Shown: positions 1 through 13,800, counted from the first letter of the stretch. The stretch: 64,000 nt of DNA from Bolinopsis microptera (GCF_026151205.1 NC_087076.1:13439675-13503674); one strand, 5' to 3'. The notes: generated by a model from the letters alone, not told the origin. Numbers and translations are program-made.

Positions 1-179
1 AGCCATGATATGGCCGCGCATTGTATCACGTTTTGACCCCCATTGTCGTTTCACTATGTGTCGCGGCTACGCGATACAGCCGCGCCGCGCACTCTTGCGC
101 GGCAGGTCAACAACGTATGACAAGCCTTTGCTTTGTTTGTGAACACGTTCATTTGAAGATATTGATAAACAAAAAAAAA

Positions 180-560
180 ACAAGTTTTAGGTAAACAAGT
201 TTAAAATTTTGGTATTTATTAATAACAATCAAAACATATCATATCTTTAAAATAAAGCCACGCGTTGGTTGGCTACTTCACCTAACCATGTGTTTTTGCG
301 CCGCTGCGGCCGCGCTGGTTTCACAAGTACAAAGCTAAAGTAAAAACGGCGGGTGCGCGCTACTGCAAGCCCAAGGACTTTAGATAAAGCCAAAAGCGAG
401 TTGGCTACATCAAAGTAAAATAAATAATTTAAGCTTGAAGGTGCGTTCGCGTTGAGCATTTTCAAAAGCTTACGTGGCCCGGCGGCGATCACGTGATCAC
501 AAGGACCTAGCTGTGAGCGCCAAATTTTATTTAAAGTTTTTAAGAATCATTCTATTACGA
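180..560. repeat. Left arm of a 4.6-kb inverted-repeat structure
   Basis: Blocks tttattaataacaatcaaaa, catatcatat, cgcgttggttggct, taatttaagcttgaaggtgc, gatcacgtgatca and aggacc..ctgtgagc match the reverse complement of 4580-4795 in order. The left arm has an extra GC-rich insert (300-380). Confidence 0.75.
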
Positions 561-1689
561 GTTATTTATGCTTTTGACTTATAGTAGAGCGGATTTTCAG
601 GTATTTCATTCATTCATACATAGTCGGTTAATAAAAAGTTGTATAATATTTAGAACTCACTATTGTTGAAACTATGAATTACGAAAACAGAACGCAGATA
701 ATGGACAATATACCGATAATGATATCAGAAACCCGAGTGCCGCATTGACTTTTCCGAATCCGTTTTTATCGAAGCTGCTCATTCACCAGGCAAAATTAAG
801 CCACAATAGTGGCTTAATTTTGGCATCTGTAATTAACCTAGCACGTCCAGAAGTTCTGAACGTTAACCACGTGACCCATATAATACTCCCATATGCACTG
901 CTTAGAAATAAAATTTATTGTTGTGAAAATTTATTGTTTCATTGAATACTTGGATAACTTTGGCACTAAAATGCACTGTTTTGAATGATTGCGTAATACA
1001 CACACTTGGTTATTGGGAAATGAGGTTAATTCTGTCACATTTTATAGACTTTTCACTTACCTACTTACTTATTGTCGAAATCATTCATATCAATAAATTA
1101 CTGTCATAAAAAAGGAATGATGTACACGTGATCTGAGATACCAATATCTCAATATCAAAAGGATAGTGTCTAGAAACATTCATAGTCCATGGTGGCAGGT
1201 ATCAAGTTAAACGAAGTTACACTGACTGGCAATGTATACGATTGCCGTCTCCCTCTCTCACCCCTGACCGCTATCAGGGTGCTCCTGAGGATTGAGAATC
1301 TAATCCTGGTGCGCATGTAACACATAATAGCCGCATAGTCTTCTCCTCTCTTCTGGGATAGTTTTTCAGCAAGTCTCTTGTGGTATCTTGTGGCTTGTGG
1401 ACCCCATCCGCCATTTGTTGAGTATATAAGTGGGGTAAATCTGCTTTTAGTTTGAAAAGCGGGAAAAATCCATATAAGGAGTATGGATGATACAGTTGAT
1501 TCTGATTCTAGAGAGGACTTTTGATATTAACATGGTCACAAAATGATGCGACGAAGTCAACATTTCTTGTCCCTATTTTGAAGAACTGTACCTCTGTTAG
1601 AATTCAATATTCTTTTAAAAATAAGATTCTGAAATTTTATGATTTTGTTCATAGAAGTCCCAATGGTCTTTCAATTTGAAATTGCGAGA
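561..1689. other. No gene seen
   Basis: AT-rich sequence with no frame I trust. It lies inside the 4.6-kb inverted-repeat structure and is probably transposon interior. Confidence 0.5.
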
Positions 1690-2294
1690 CGATGTAATAA
1701 ACTTCATATTACTGCGGCAGCTGCGTGCTGATAAATGTCCTGTGAATCAATCCACCCACTAGAGATGATAATATATTTTTGTGTTTGGCTGGTTTTAGGC
1801 CTGGGTGTGTGCCCCAGAGGTAAATCGGGTGCTAGTAAAGCTCTCACAGGCAACTGGCTCCTTTTGTCAACTGCTTTTGTTTTAAAGGGTGAGTAAATGC
1901 GATTTTTACGACACATGTTTAGTGCTCTGTAATCCAAAAGTTTAATTACAGCAACAGTTTAGTCGAAGTTTGAAGTCTCTATCTACTTCCTTCACCCCGC
2001 TAGCGCTAAAATAAAAAATGACTGTATACGTCATGGTGTCTCCTCCATTAGCAAGCACTCTCAATTCTAGCTGTGTTTGTGTGTCTGCTACGTTTCTCCA
2101 AACTTTTGTTGTCTATGCTATGTTTATTTTCTTAGATTAACCTTTTATTTTCCCGATTAGCCACAAAACAAATATTTTGCTTGAAGGTTTAACAGAAAGT
2201 TACATAAATAAGTATACAATTACACGTCAGTGTCACACAGGAGACAAACATAAGGAAATAATGATAATTGAAAAGTTATTAAATCGAACAATGA

Positions 2295-2597
2295 TTACTT
2301 TTTGATCCGTGACATCTGTTGATCAATCATAAGTTTCTTGTCAGGGGGTTTTAGCCCATGGAACGTCGTAGGAATGTCTTTAATGATATATGAGGTATTA
2401 TGTAAGTCGAAGGGAAGAAGAGTATAGTTTTTAATGTTTTCATCGACGTTCAATAAAATGGCTTTCTTAAATGTTAGATTGTCATATAGATTTCTATTTT
2501 TTAGGACATAGGATTTATTCGCTCTGGAGTAGGCTCTACATATATAGGTTTTCAGCAGGTTTCCTCCTTGTACGCAGAGGTTATTTTGAGAGGCTGC
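2295..2597 (-). CDS. Unrecognised 100-codon open frame in the long repeat
   Basis: Open between a TAG (2600-2598) and a TAA (2297-2295), without an early ATG. It reads protein-like: CVQGGNLLKTYICRAYSRAN, LYDNLTFKKAILLNVDE, DIPTTFHGLKPPDKKLMIDQ. Perhaps a transposon-gene 3' exon. I cannot name the family. Confidence 0.3.
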   Translation of the reverse strand, partial: AASQNNLCVQGGNLLKTYICRAYSRANKSYVLKNRNLYDNLTFKKAILLNVDENIKNYTLLPFDLHNTSYIIKDIPTTFHGLKPPDKKLMIDQQMSRIKK

Positions 2598-2691
2598 CTA
2601 CATTGTAAGGATAATCATTGTTTGCATTTCAAAACTGTGTAGTTTTGGCAAATACAACAGCTTCATGCTGTGAAATGACTCCAATTTTCCC

Positions 2692-2916
2692 GTGTGCAAA
2701 AAGATTTGCCGAGATATGGAAGGCAAAATTAAACCAGAAAGCCTGAGACACATTGCTTACGGAACTTTTTTGCAAATTTGCTGTCTTAGATTTATCGGAA
2801 AGGGTCGGAGATATGCTCTCCCATCATGTGTTGTGAAGAGGATAAGAGAACTATACCCTTCACCAGACGGTCACTATGCTGATTTTCAGCAAGGTGTAAT
2901 AAACACTAGGGTTTAG
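2692..2916 (+). pseudogene. P2X7 C-terminus-like domain fragment
   Basis: The frame reads AYGTFLQICCLRFIGKGRR, ALPSCVVKRIRELYPSPDG and HYADFQ. This matches the cysteine-containing module known from the P2X7 receptor C-terminus and many cnidarian proteins (Y..F......G.G.R..IPSC.V..IR..YP...G.Y.GF). The channel part is absent and a TGA lies about 13 codons upstream, so this is a fragment. It lies in the part of the repeat family missing from the short copy. Confidence 0.6.
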
Positions 2917-4579
2917 AATAGCAATGTCAGATATTTACGGAATTATAATTTTACAGTTTTATAGTTTAAGCTTCATCGAACTTGTCACCTCTGCAAATTT
3001 CTTTATATTTTTACTTCAAGCACAGTTTCAACAGAAGTAGAAAATAAGACGGTAACTAAAACGAGAATACAGGCAAAATATACATGTTAGGGTATGAGGG
3101 CCAACAATGACATTATGAATTGCATATAAACTTAATAATAGTGAAACCGGCAAACTGACTTAAGTTTTTAATGCAGGAGAATCTCATATTGCTGTCCTTG
3201 CTGTACGGCAAGGAACTGAAACCGAGGGGTTCCGTTTAGGCCCTTCACACTTTGTTTCTGTCTGGTTCTAATATACCGTTACAATAATGACTTCAATATT
3301 AAGAGTATTTAAAAATTTAAACGAAATTGGAAATCTGAAATGCCTAAAAATAGTAAAATAAAGCAGCCACAAATCATATACAAAGACTGCAGTAACACGT
3401 AGATTGATAGTAGGCAGTAGAAAGGGAGACACTTTGACGTTCCGACTGAATTAGAGTAAGCAAGCGATATCTAGCGTAATTTGTGTGCTAGAAAGTTCGT
3501 TGTTTGATGTAATTACTTAGGAGACCATTCTGAATTCAAGGAAAGATATATGTTATTAATATACGAAAGTCAAATCTCACATTTACACGCCCTTTAAGTA
3601 CTAACCTACGTCTGGAACCAGAACGGGTATAATTGTAATATCCCACGAGGTCAGCATGCTAAATTATCTCGTTAAATTTCGTTTTTTCAACAATATTTAG
3701 AGTTTAGGCGCGGCACCGCGAATTTTTGGTGCGGTGCCGAGCGTAAGTTGCAGCCAGCAGCAAAAGAATTAAAAATAAATTTCCTTTACATATTTCCGAT
3801 CAGAATATTTTCGGTTATATTGACTGTCATGTTGATATTATTTAATTGATTAAATTTATTTTTGTATTTAAAAATGATGTAGAGTATTTACTATGACGTA
3901 GAATTATAGCTAGATCAGTATGGCCTATGCATGCGCGTCAGAAACCTGCAAGTTCTTTTTATTTGTTAGTAGAGCATCTTGGGCTATACTGGTTCTAACA
4001 AGTTTATTATCGGATGTTTACTTATATTTATTGTGATATTATTATTCATTGTAATGGCAATAAAATTCAAATTTGTATGTTACTATATACAAAGGGAGAA
4101 GATATTTATAATATAACATAATATCTGTTACTACCATTCTACTGACACCACTATCTCGACTTCATTTTGTAATAGCGCCAAACAATATTTCTTTTAGTAA
4201 CAAATTCTTTGGAACAAATTTTTTAAATGTGTTCAATTTATTTTTTTTCTCAGTAATCATAAATTTGTTACTAAAAGTTTCGTCCCATAAAGCTGATTAC
4301 GATAATGTACAAATTATTTCAAAATAACGGATGCTTTCAAAGTTGCATTTTAAGTCTGAAATCGATAATTTGTTTGAACTTTTATACACAAATATTTCAA
4401 AAACGTTGAGGCCTGATTTTACACCTTGAACTCAGAATTCCGAGAAATCCTACTGTAAAATTATAATTACTAACTTCTAGCTTGATTGCATAGAATAATA
4501 ACACTATGTACTTACTGTTGGCCTTGGTATAGAATAATTTCTGTTTTGGCTTTATTGAGTATGAGTAACTTGTAGTGAT

Positions 4580-4795
4580 CATGTATGATTTCTAGAAACT
4601 TTAAATTAAATTTGGTGCTCACAGGTCCTCATGATCATGTGATCGCCGCATGAGGTTCTGTAAATGCGCGGGGCACCTTCAAGCTTAAATTATCCACCTT
4701 ACTGAGGCAGTCAACCAACGCACAGCTTTATTTTTATGATATGATATGTTTTGATTGTTATTAATAAATACCACAATTTAAATTTGTTTTCCTAT
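4580..4795. repeat. Right arm of the inverted-repeat structure, next to SLCO
   Basis: Reverse-complement copy of the 180-560 blocks. It ends about 86 bp before the SLCO ATG. Confidence 0.75.
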
Positions 4796-4880
4796 TCGAA
4801 TTTTCAGGTGTCCTTGATATTGAAACCCCTGTATTGTAATGATTGTAATGATTTGTTGACACAAACTATTATTCAGAAAT

Positions 4881-7800
4881 ATGGCATCATTAGCAGTGTC
4901 CACATCTGATGATGAAATGAAAGAGAAGAAAAGACGGATATTTACCCCCCATTTTTACTTTTTCCTCTGGTGTGGCTGTATTGCTGCTCAGTCTATGTTA
5001 GTCTCAGGCTTCTTGAACGTTGTTCTGACCACCATCCAAGTGGAATTCCAGATGTCAAGTGCAAAAGCAGCATTGTTCCCCAGTAATTATGATATTGCAG
5101 TAGCTGTGACAGTGCTTGTTGTTGCTCATTTTGGTAGTTCGCACAAACCAAGAACTTTGGGCATTGGAATGATCTTGCTGTCTACAGGAGCCTTGTTCTT
5201 TGCACTTCCTCATTTTATATATGGAAGAGACAATATAGTGGAAGCAAAGAACTCAGATAAAATGTATTTATGTGAAACATCAGATTCCACAAATTCAGAA
5301 ATTAAGAGTGACTGCCTTGACGAAACGATGGGTAATTCTGGTGCTTATACATTATTAACAATTGGTTCAATTTTAATTGGGCTTGGTGCTTCACCTGTGT
5401 ACACGGCTGGTACCACTTTTTGTGATGAAATCTTTTCACCTCTAAAAGTGAGTGTATATTTCGGAATATCTTATGGAATCGGTGCCGTAGCTCCAGCTGT
5501 GGGATACATTCTGGGTGGACTATTTCTGGGATTTTACAAAAGTCTGGGTGAACCACCAGAAGGTTTGACTGTAGATAATGCAAACTGGGTGGGGGCATGG
5601 TGGCTTGGATTTCTTATCTGTGCACTTATTGGATACATTTTCGGATTTCTCCTACTCTTGTTTCCTGCACAGGTACGTCTGGAATGTATCATGTTTAAAG
5701 TCTCAAATTTCTTGCCAATTCAGTGGAATATTAAGTTCGGCAATGAAAATAATATGAAATAACCTTTCTATTGCGGATATATGATAAAATTTGAAGTCAC
5801 ATTCTTTGATTAATCCTGCAGCTACCAGAGTGTGAAGACGTGAAACGAAAGAAGCTTGAGTTGAACATCCAAATTGCAAATGGAGAGGAGGTAAAATCGA
5901 TTTATTTAAGTTAACCATCACTCTGCAATACCTTTTTTCTCCCATGGTCTTTACCTGCCTCCGTCATTTTTTCCTGTCAAATAACTCGATTTTTGACGGC
6001 ACTGAATGCAGCACAGTGTGCCTGCATGCTTTCATGAGTGATTTTCATGAATTGTCTTTACACATCTCCTACACACCCCCCCCCTTGTGGTATGTTTGTG
6101 ATTTTGCCTCTGATCAATAATAGCATTCTACATTCTTAGGCCCCTACTAATGAGGCTGCTACCGTTGCTGAGGTGAGAGAGACAGCTAAAACCTAGCTGG
6201 GGTTATATACGTCTACTGCATGCTTGCTAGATGTGGTTTATTTTATAACCCTGTTTTTTTGTTGTTGTATGCTATATTGTAGTTCTGGTAATTCATGTTT
6301 TCTATGTAAAGATCACTTTTCAGTGTGCGTTCTTGGATTAGCTTGTCAGTGTTTCCTATTGATTATTGACTTGTTAAATATTGGTACAATGTATAATTAT
6401 ATATCATGTAGCGCAAATTAGTTGATAAACTTTCGTGTGCTGATTAAAATGAAACTTTAGTTCAAGGGTAGATTCGATGTCACACCTGTAACTTTCATGT
6501 ATGTAATCTAAACATCATGTCATTGTCTTGATACTAGAATGATGGGAAAGTTTTCCTATACTTGATATGTTTTACAGGGTGTTTCAAAAACCCTGCAAGG
6601 ATGTACGAACAATGTGAGTTTGCCTGGCCACTCTATAGTCCTGATTTAAACCCTTTGTGTCTTCTCAAAAAAAGTTCTTTCCTCTTTAGGTTGATTTAAG
6701 CCCTTAAGTCTGTAAAGCCTTGTTTATAAGAGATCCTGTGCCCAAAAGTGTCGAAGAACTGAAAAACGCCTCTAGAAAAGAAATTAAACCGCAATAAAGA
6801 AGTTTTTGCGTCAGTATGTGAAATCTTTCGTATTCAACAACTTTTGAAACTTTAGTTGAAGGCTAAATTCGTTGTCACACTTGTAAATTTCATGTACAAT
6901 GTAATCTAAACGTCATGTCGTTGTCTAGATTAGAATAATGGGAAAGTTTTCCTATATGTTTGCCTTGTTTATAAAGATATTGCAAGACAACACCCTGTAG
7001 ATTTGTAGCCAGCTGGTAGTAGCGAAGTGGTCACGGTCATTAACTGAAACAATAGCTCCTGGCTTTTAAATGTGTTGTAAGAACTGCAGCAATCAGTACA
7101 ATATAACGTATTATCCCTAAATGCAAATTTCTCTTTGTTAAATTTGATATTAAATAATCAATTTTAATCCTTTCAACAAAAGCATATGATCGCATTTTTA
7201 TTAAAAAACGAAAAAGCAAATTATATTAAAGATCCTCCCATAAGAATTGACCAGTTTTTTAATGAATGGCTAATATTTTAGTGAGATTCTATACATTGTA
7301 TACATTGTGAACATTGTACTGTATTTGAGACCAGGTTTATCTAGAGTGAATTAGTTGCACCAGAAGCTGAAATGCCAAATCGATAAGAAAAATGAACAAT
7401 CACATTAAATCAAATCAGTCCAATCATCTTACGAACATGTCTTCCAATTATATCCTCATTAAAATTAAGCATGCTTAACGCTGATATTTACCAATCACAT
7501 TCCACATAACTAAATCAGTGGTATTTAATTGTAAAGCTTAAATAGAGATACTTCCATTTCAGGACCATACGTTCCTGGCCCTGCTAAAAGACATGCTCCC
7601 CCTTCTCAAGGGAGTCCTCATGAACCCCGTGTTCGTTCTGATAGTTCTTGGGTCTATCACTGATTCTCTGATTATCTCCGCTTTTGCTGCGTGGCTACCA
7701 AAGATGGTAGAGTCCCAGTTCGGGTTAGTACAAGTAACAAGTTGACTAAATAAATATTAATTGTATTCTGTGAGATATAACAGGGATCTGATTTAGACAT

Positions 7801-10800
7801 AATCGAGTTTGAGCCTTAAAATCCCTATTTAATGACTTAAGAGCTATCCTGAATCCATTAATTATTATTTTACCAGAGTTAAGATTTTGATTGTTGGAGG
7901 AATATTATAATATATATTTTAAAGGTTACGTAGTGATGGTGAATAGTGATTTTAAATACTAAACATAATGACCTTGCTTATTTGTGCCCCACAACCTCAG
8001 CCTGTCCCTATTATGCCCCAGTTCTAAGTGCTAACCCTGAAACATACCATTGTTGAGGGTCCGTGGCTATATAATATACTATAATATAATATAGTGTAGT
8101 CCAGTGAAGACACAATTATAGGGGAGAACATTGTAATTTAAATGTAACAATCCAAGAGATATGATAAACTAAACATCCAGAGTGTTCTGATTACTCTGAA
8201 AGATTAGTCGGTACGGAGATCAGATAAATAAAAAGATAAAACCAGTGGCACAATGGTGGCCTAAATTATTGTTTCTAAACGACGCGATAATCGCCTCTTT
8301 ACATAGTACCCGTCATTGTTAAAGGCGTGGCACTGCAAAAAACGACAATTTTCTTCAGAACATTATTCTTCATTAACAAATCACACGATAAGCTACAATA
8401 TGTAGCCATGTTTATTCCATATGAGGCATCTGAGCCATGTTGATTGAGTGAGCTGATGAAGAGTAGCGCTGCGTGTGATGGCGTACCCATGGTTACCGGG
8501 TGTAATATGTGCAGTAGAGACTACTTCTCATATCCTGCTTGTCTGGCTTTATAACCCAACATTTGAAGTATTCTATACAACCACTGACAATAAATCATGA
8601 TAAAGCTTTGTTTCTCCTTATTATGTCATTAGCCGATGATATTATATATATATATATTGAACTTTTACATGATCCCACTGTTTTTTTTTTTCAGAGTGTC
8701 AAGTTCTATAGCAGCCTATATAACCGGAGGTGTGACAGTTCCTGGAGCAGCGGGAGGAATTATAGTCAGCGGGATTATAGTCAAGGTTTGTCAAATAATG
8801 TAGCTTACAATATGTTTATCAGGCATGTAGTGTTAATTAATGTTGGAAATCCTAAAATATGTCTGAGAGGTCTCTCGTTACTTTCTTCCCAATATCATTG
8901 TTAACCGTGTAGCTGTTAGTGTTAGTCATGATAGCTCCCTCATAGAATATAATGTAATACATCCTTACTCCTTACACTTGAGCAAGTTAGGACATCAGGA
9001 TCGGCCAGGAAGCGACTTGAAGACGTTTCATGGTTTTTATTGCTCAGTATGACATAACTTTTCCTTACGATTTGAACCAGGGGCTAATGATAGATTAACA
9101 AATTCACAGTCGATTATAGAAGGATAACCCTCTAACTTTTACACTAATATGATCTGTATTTTGGTAATGCGTTCTGCAAAATGAAACGGTTAAATTCTGG
9201 CTGCGCATGACTCCAAAATATGATTTTATACGTAACTGTATTTAGGTATCTTCTCAAACGATTAAAGCGAATGACCGTTAGTGACGTGGAATTTCAACCA
9301 GGACATTTAAGAAATTAAGCGGAAATGATATTACTGATGTTTTCATTGCCATTTATCCTGTTATAATTTATATGGCATCTTTCGATATGTGGCATCTTCC
9401 GTTAAAGGCTTTAAGTCTACTTTAATACCAAAAATATAATATTAATATGATATCCAAAGCTTACATTAAAAAATATATATTGTTACATATAATGCTGTTT
9501 CTTAAGAAAGATAGGTTCACTTTGTCGACACAAATAAACAATCACATTTTAGTCAACATGAGGCTTCTGCATTTTCAACTATCGTACAGTTATAATGTAC
9601 ATTGTACACTGTAGAGTGTAGGTGTGTTATATTAGTATTACGTGTATCATACCACATAATTCTAAAATATCGTTATATAGTACACACAGTATGTTACTAT
9701 ATAAATTAATTGAAAACCAGCCGGTCATTCGTCGTAAATCTTCAAAGTAATTTAATAATCATCCATTCCTTGTCAGTCGACGATCTTTAACCCTTCCTCA
9801 AAATCAAAATTAGAACCGAGGTTATTGTATTTTAAACTTGCGAAGTGTTTTATACCTACAATTATTTCGTATTAACGCTAAGTTAAATTCAACACACGGT
9901 CGCCATCACTATAATTTGATAATATGCAGTGGTTAGCGGTTTTATATTTAACTATCATGTGGTTTTATAGTTCAAGTTAAAAATTAAAATGGTCCTGAAA
10001 GTAAACATAAAACAAGACACGAAGTAAACTGAGTGTTGTTTATCTTAACCACATACACAATGTACCATCTTACAAATCAACCACACACCATTTCATACAC
10101 ACATAATTCTAACATCGACACGAAACTTGCCAAGTCTACAAGACAAGTTGCCTGATATGATGTAACATTGATAATCTTAATATCATGCATTGCATGTCCA
10201 TACTCCATGGTTATTAACAAAATAGCTTTTTGATAGCATGTACTTTTGTGTCTCGTTACTTGCTAACGATAAGAAACGTCAACCGCAGCTGCTTTTCAAG
10301 ACACTTACAATTTTAAATATAGCTTGAGGGGACATCGTATTGAAGGGACCTCGTATTGAGGGGACCTCGTATTGAGGGGACCTCGTATTGAGGGGTCCTC
10401 GTATTGAGGGGTCCTCGTATTGAGGGGACCTCGTATTGAGGGGACCTCGTATTGAAGTATTGAGGGGACCTCGTATTGAGGGGACCTCGTATTGAGGGGA
10501 CCTTGTGATGGTCAGAACGCAATTTGGTGATGTTGCTCTGACATTTGACCACATTATGCAACAGTTGTGTTACTTAAAGACTTATAAAATATTGTGTGTG
10601 GTAGGTAATTGTGAGTGGCTATTAAGTTAATACAAAAACCTCGAGATGCTCTTGGTATCTAAGCGTGACCAGTATGTTCCTGAAGTTACAAAAATGTTGC
10701 AAATCATTCTCCTGTTTTGTTAAAAGATAACCTTAAAACTTTTCTTTAAAATATCAAACACCCGATGATACGTAACGTATGCAGAAATTTATTTGATAAT

Positions 10801-13800
10801 CTTGGGGCAGGATGCAAAGAAGCATCCTTAGTTTCGCTTAGTGATGACATTTTAGAAAGATTAACGGAATTGTTAAGTCAAAGAAAATCTTTGTTTGGTT
10901 TAAAAAGTTAATAGAATTAGATTTTACACATCAATTCCTTATAATATTTTAAAATACGTTATATTTTTAAATTTCATTAAACGATAATTCAAATCCCAGA
11001 ATCGAAATGCCCTTCTTGAAAACAAAGATGATAATTCCTCCATAGTCATACACAAAACAACACAGCAGATTCTAGTTCGACCTCAACCGGCAAAAGCCGC
11101 CAGCAGCGAGACAAGTATGTTCTTAAAAGAAGAAGAAGAAAACTTAATGTACGCATTAAAGCCCTCACCGAAAGAAACCCGTCTTCTCAAAACATTGCTA
11201 AGTTGAGTAAAGAAGTGAGCCTACTCACATTTGAAATTAGCGAACTGATTACTAAGCAATTGAATGAGAATGAAGCTAAAGCTGTAAGCACTATCAAAAC
11301 GAATCCACGCTTCTTTTACAGCTATGCAAAACGATTTGCTAAGACGAAGTCGTCTGTCTCCCCCATCAGAGATAATAGTGGGACTCTGAAAACGGACGCA
11401 ATTGACAAAGCAGAGCTTCTCCAGGCGCAATACGTCAAAGTATTCAGCGACCCCAACGCCGCCAACGTCGACGCATGCCTTGCTGGACTAAACCCCGTCC
11501 CAGATAGAAATCTGGACAGCATAACCTTCACTGTGGACGACATAGTAGAAGCCATTAAAGAACTGGATCCCTACTCTTCAACTCCTGATGGAGATATCCC
11601 AGCTAAAGTTCTCACAAAGTGTAAGGATAGCCTTGCAGTCCCTATATTTTTACTTTGGCACGATTCGTTTAGATCAGGAGTAATACCACCAAGTATGAAG
11701 ACCCAGTATATAACACCAATATACAAAAAGGGAGACCGCACATCAGCAGCCAACTACCGCCCAGTCTCCATCACGTCTCATCTAATCAAGATTTTCGAGA
11801 GAGTGCTAAGAAAACACATCGTCCAGCACATGGAATCAAACAGCTTTTTGTCTCCGCACCAACATGGTTTCCGTAAAAAAAGGAGTTGCCTCACTCAACT
11901 TTTGGACCATGTAGACAATATTCTGAAGACCCTCAATAGTGGCGATGAAGTGGATGTTATATACCTTGATTACGCCAAGGCGTTTGACAAAGTGGATCAC
12001 AACATTCTTCTAGCTAAAGCCAAACGCTACGGTATCACGGGCAAAACTCTACAGTGGCTTGCTGAGTTCTTAAAGAATCGCCTGCAGACAGTGGTCGTCG
12101 AAGGAGAAAAGTCGTCCTTCCAGATTGTGATAAGTGGTGTCCCACAGGGAACTGTGTTAGGTCCAATCTTGTTTATTCTGTATATAGATGACCAACTGGA
12201 CACGTTATTAACTGCTCTTGGAAAGGTCTTTGCTGATGACACGAAGCTTATAAGCAAAATTACTGATTTAGTAGCAAGGTGTTTGCTTCAAGAAGATCTG
12301 TTTAATGTCATCAAATGGGCCCTGCAAAATAACATGCAGCTAAACGAAACCAAATTTGAAGTTATCAACTACAAGCTGAATAAATCCCTGCTATTGAGAG
12401 AACTTCCCTTCTCCAACGAAGACTACAGCTACAGCTCAACAAACGGGGAAATTATCGAACCAACGCAAACAGTCAGAGACCTTGGAGTACTCCTCTCAAA
12501 TGACTGCTCATGGACGCCCCATATCCATCAGATGCTGAAAACTGCTAAGAAAATGGCATCGTGGGTTTTCAGTGTCTTCAGTGACAGATCACCTTTCCTG
12601 ATGCTCACCCTTTTCAAAACAATGGTGAGGAGCAGGCTAGAATACTGTTGCCCGGTCTGGAACCCCAGCAAAATCACCGATATAGAAGCAATCGAAAATG
12701 TTCAGAGGAACTACACTCGCCGTATCATAGGTTGTCAGCAATTGGACTATTGGGACCGTCTTAAGAAGCTGAACCTGCTCTCCCTGCAGAGGCGGAGAGA
12801 GCGATACATCCTGATCCATACATGGAAGATGGCAAACGACCTTGCTCCAAATGACATCAACATGGTATTCAAGGAAAACGCTCGACATGGCATAAAAGCC
12901 ATAGTCCCACCACTGAACAACAAATCGCAACGATCAGTGGCCACTCATTACGAGAATTCCTTTGGAGTGAATGCAGCGAGACTATGGAACCTCCTCCCAC
13001 GACAAGTGAACATTTTAACTGCTCTAGGACCCTTCAAGGTATTACTTGCTCGATTTTTGGAGACGTTTCCCGATACCCCGCCAACCAAAGGATACACCGC
13101 CATCACCAACAACTCACTCCTGGAATGGAATCTACAGAAAGATCTGAACCAGGAATGAATGGAGGACGTACTAGTTACTGTTGTCCAGAAGCAATCCCTG
13201 CCAAACCAACCTAAAGTACCTAAAGTAAGTAAGTATTTTTAGCGAATATCATTTTTAACACCGACGCATGCACAGATTTTGCGATTATTTTGGTTCAAGC
13301 CATTGTCCGAAATTCGATCCGAGGGCGAGCGATAAATTCTCCTTTAAACGTCCTCTGGGTGTTCACATTATCAAGTTGTCTGAATGAACATTATTTAATT
13401 ACGTTACTGGTGCCACCTAGTACCAGTGCTAGCCCAGTCACCTCATGATGAATCGCACATACATTACAAACTAGACTAAATGATACAGCCGTGCCCTGGG
13501 CTCGTCTGACCCCTTTTAATTTTAGGGCTCGAACTTTGTCTGTCACTTTTAATTTTAGGGCCGATAGAGAAGACAGCGTAATAGTATAGTATACGGAATT
13601 TAACAAAATTTGAGACAATCTTATCGGGTCATATGCTCAAATTCGGTAATATTAAATTCTTCAATGAAGTATGGAGGAAAATACAGACAAATTCTGTGAG
13701 CGTTAAAGCGACTGCCGAGATCATTGGAGCCGTTTTTCCAGACTTTGAGAGTATGACTCTAAAATTTACAATTATTACGCTATATATACAACAATATTGA

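Larger units (their letters stand above)
1690..4090. mobile_element. Long member of a dispersed repeat family (unclassified)
   Basis: Both ends match, inverted, the shorter copy at 55203-55970: taaagctctcacaggcaact and gtgggtggattgattc... at one end, and caataaatataagtaaacat and ttattgccattacaatgaat at the other, with ggtataattgtaatatcc in between. The long copy has about 1.7 kb (1905-3600) that the short copy lacks. No transposase recognised. Confidence 0.65.

Noticed and set aside
6578..6613. Second possible micro-exon of the OATP gene (acceptor tttacag, donor gtgagt, 12 codons)
   Set aside because: It lies at the end of the mariner remnant (TACAGGGTGTT terminus, then WPLYSPDLNPL in the same stretch), so the sequence is transposon-derived.
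10325..10504. CRISPR-like array
   Set aside because: Units are contiguous without spacers and the genome is animal.
10279..10561. Two overlapping minus-strand frames of 82-91 codons
   Set aside because: They are the translation of the 16-bp minisatellite in two frames.
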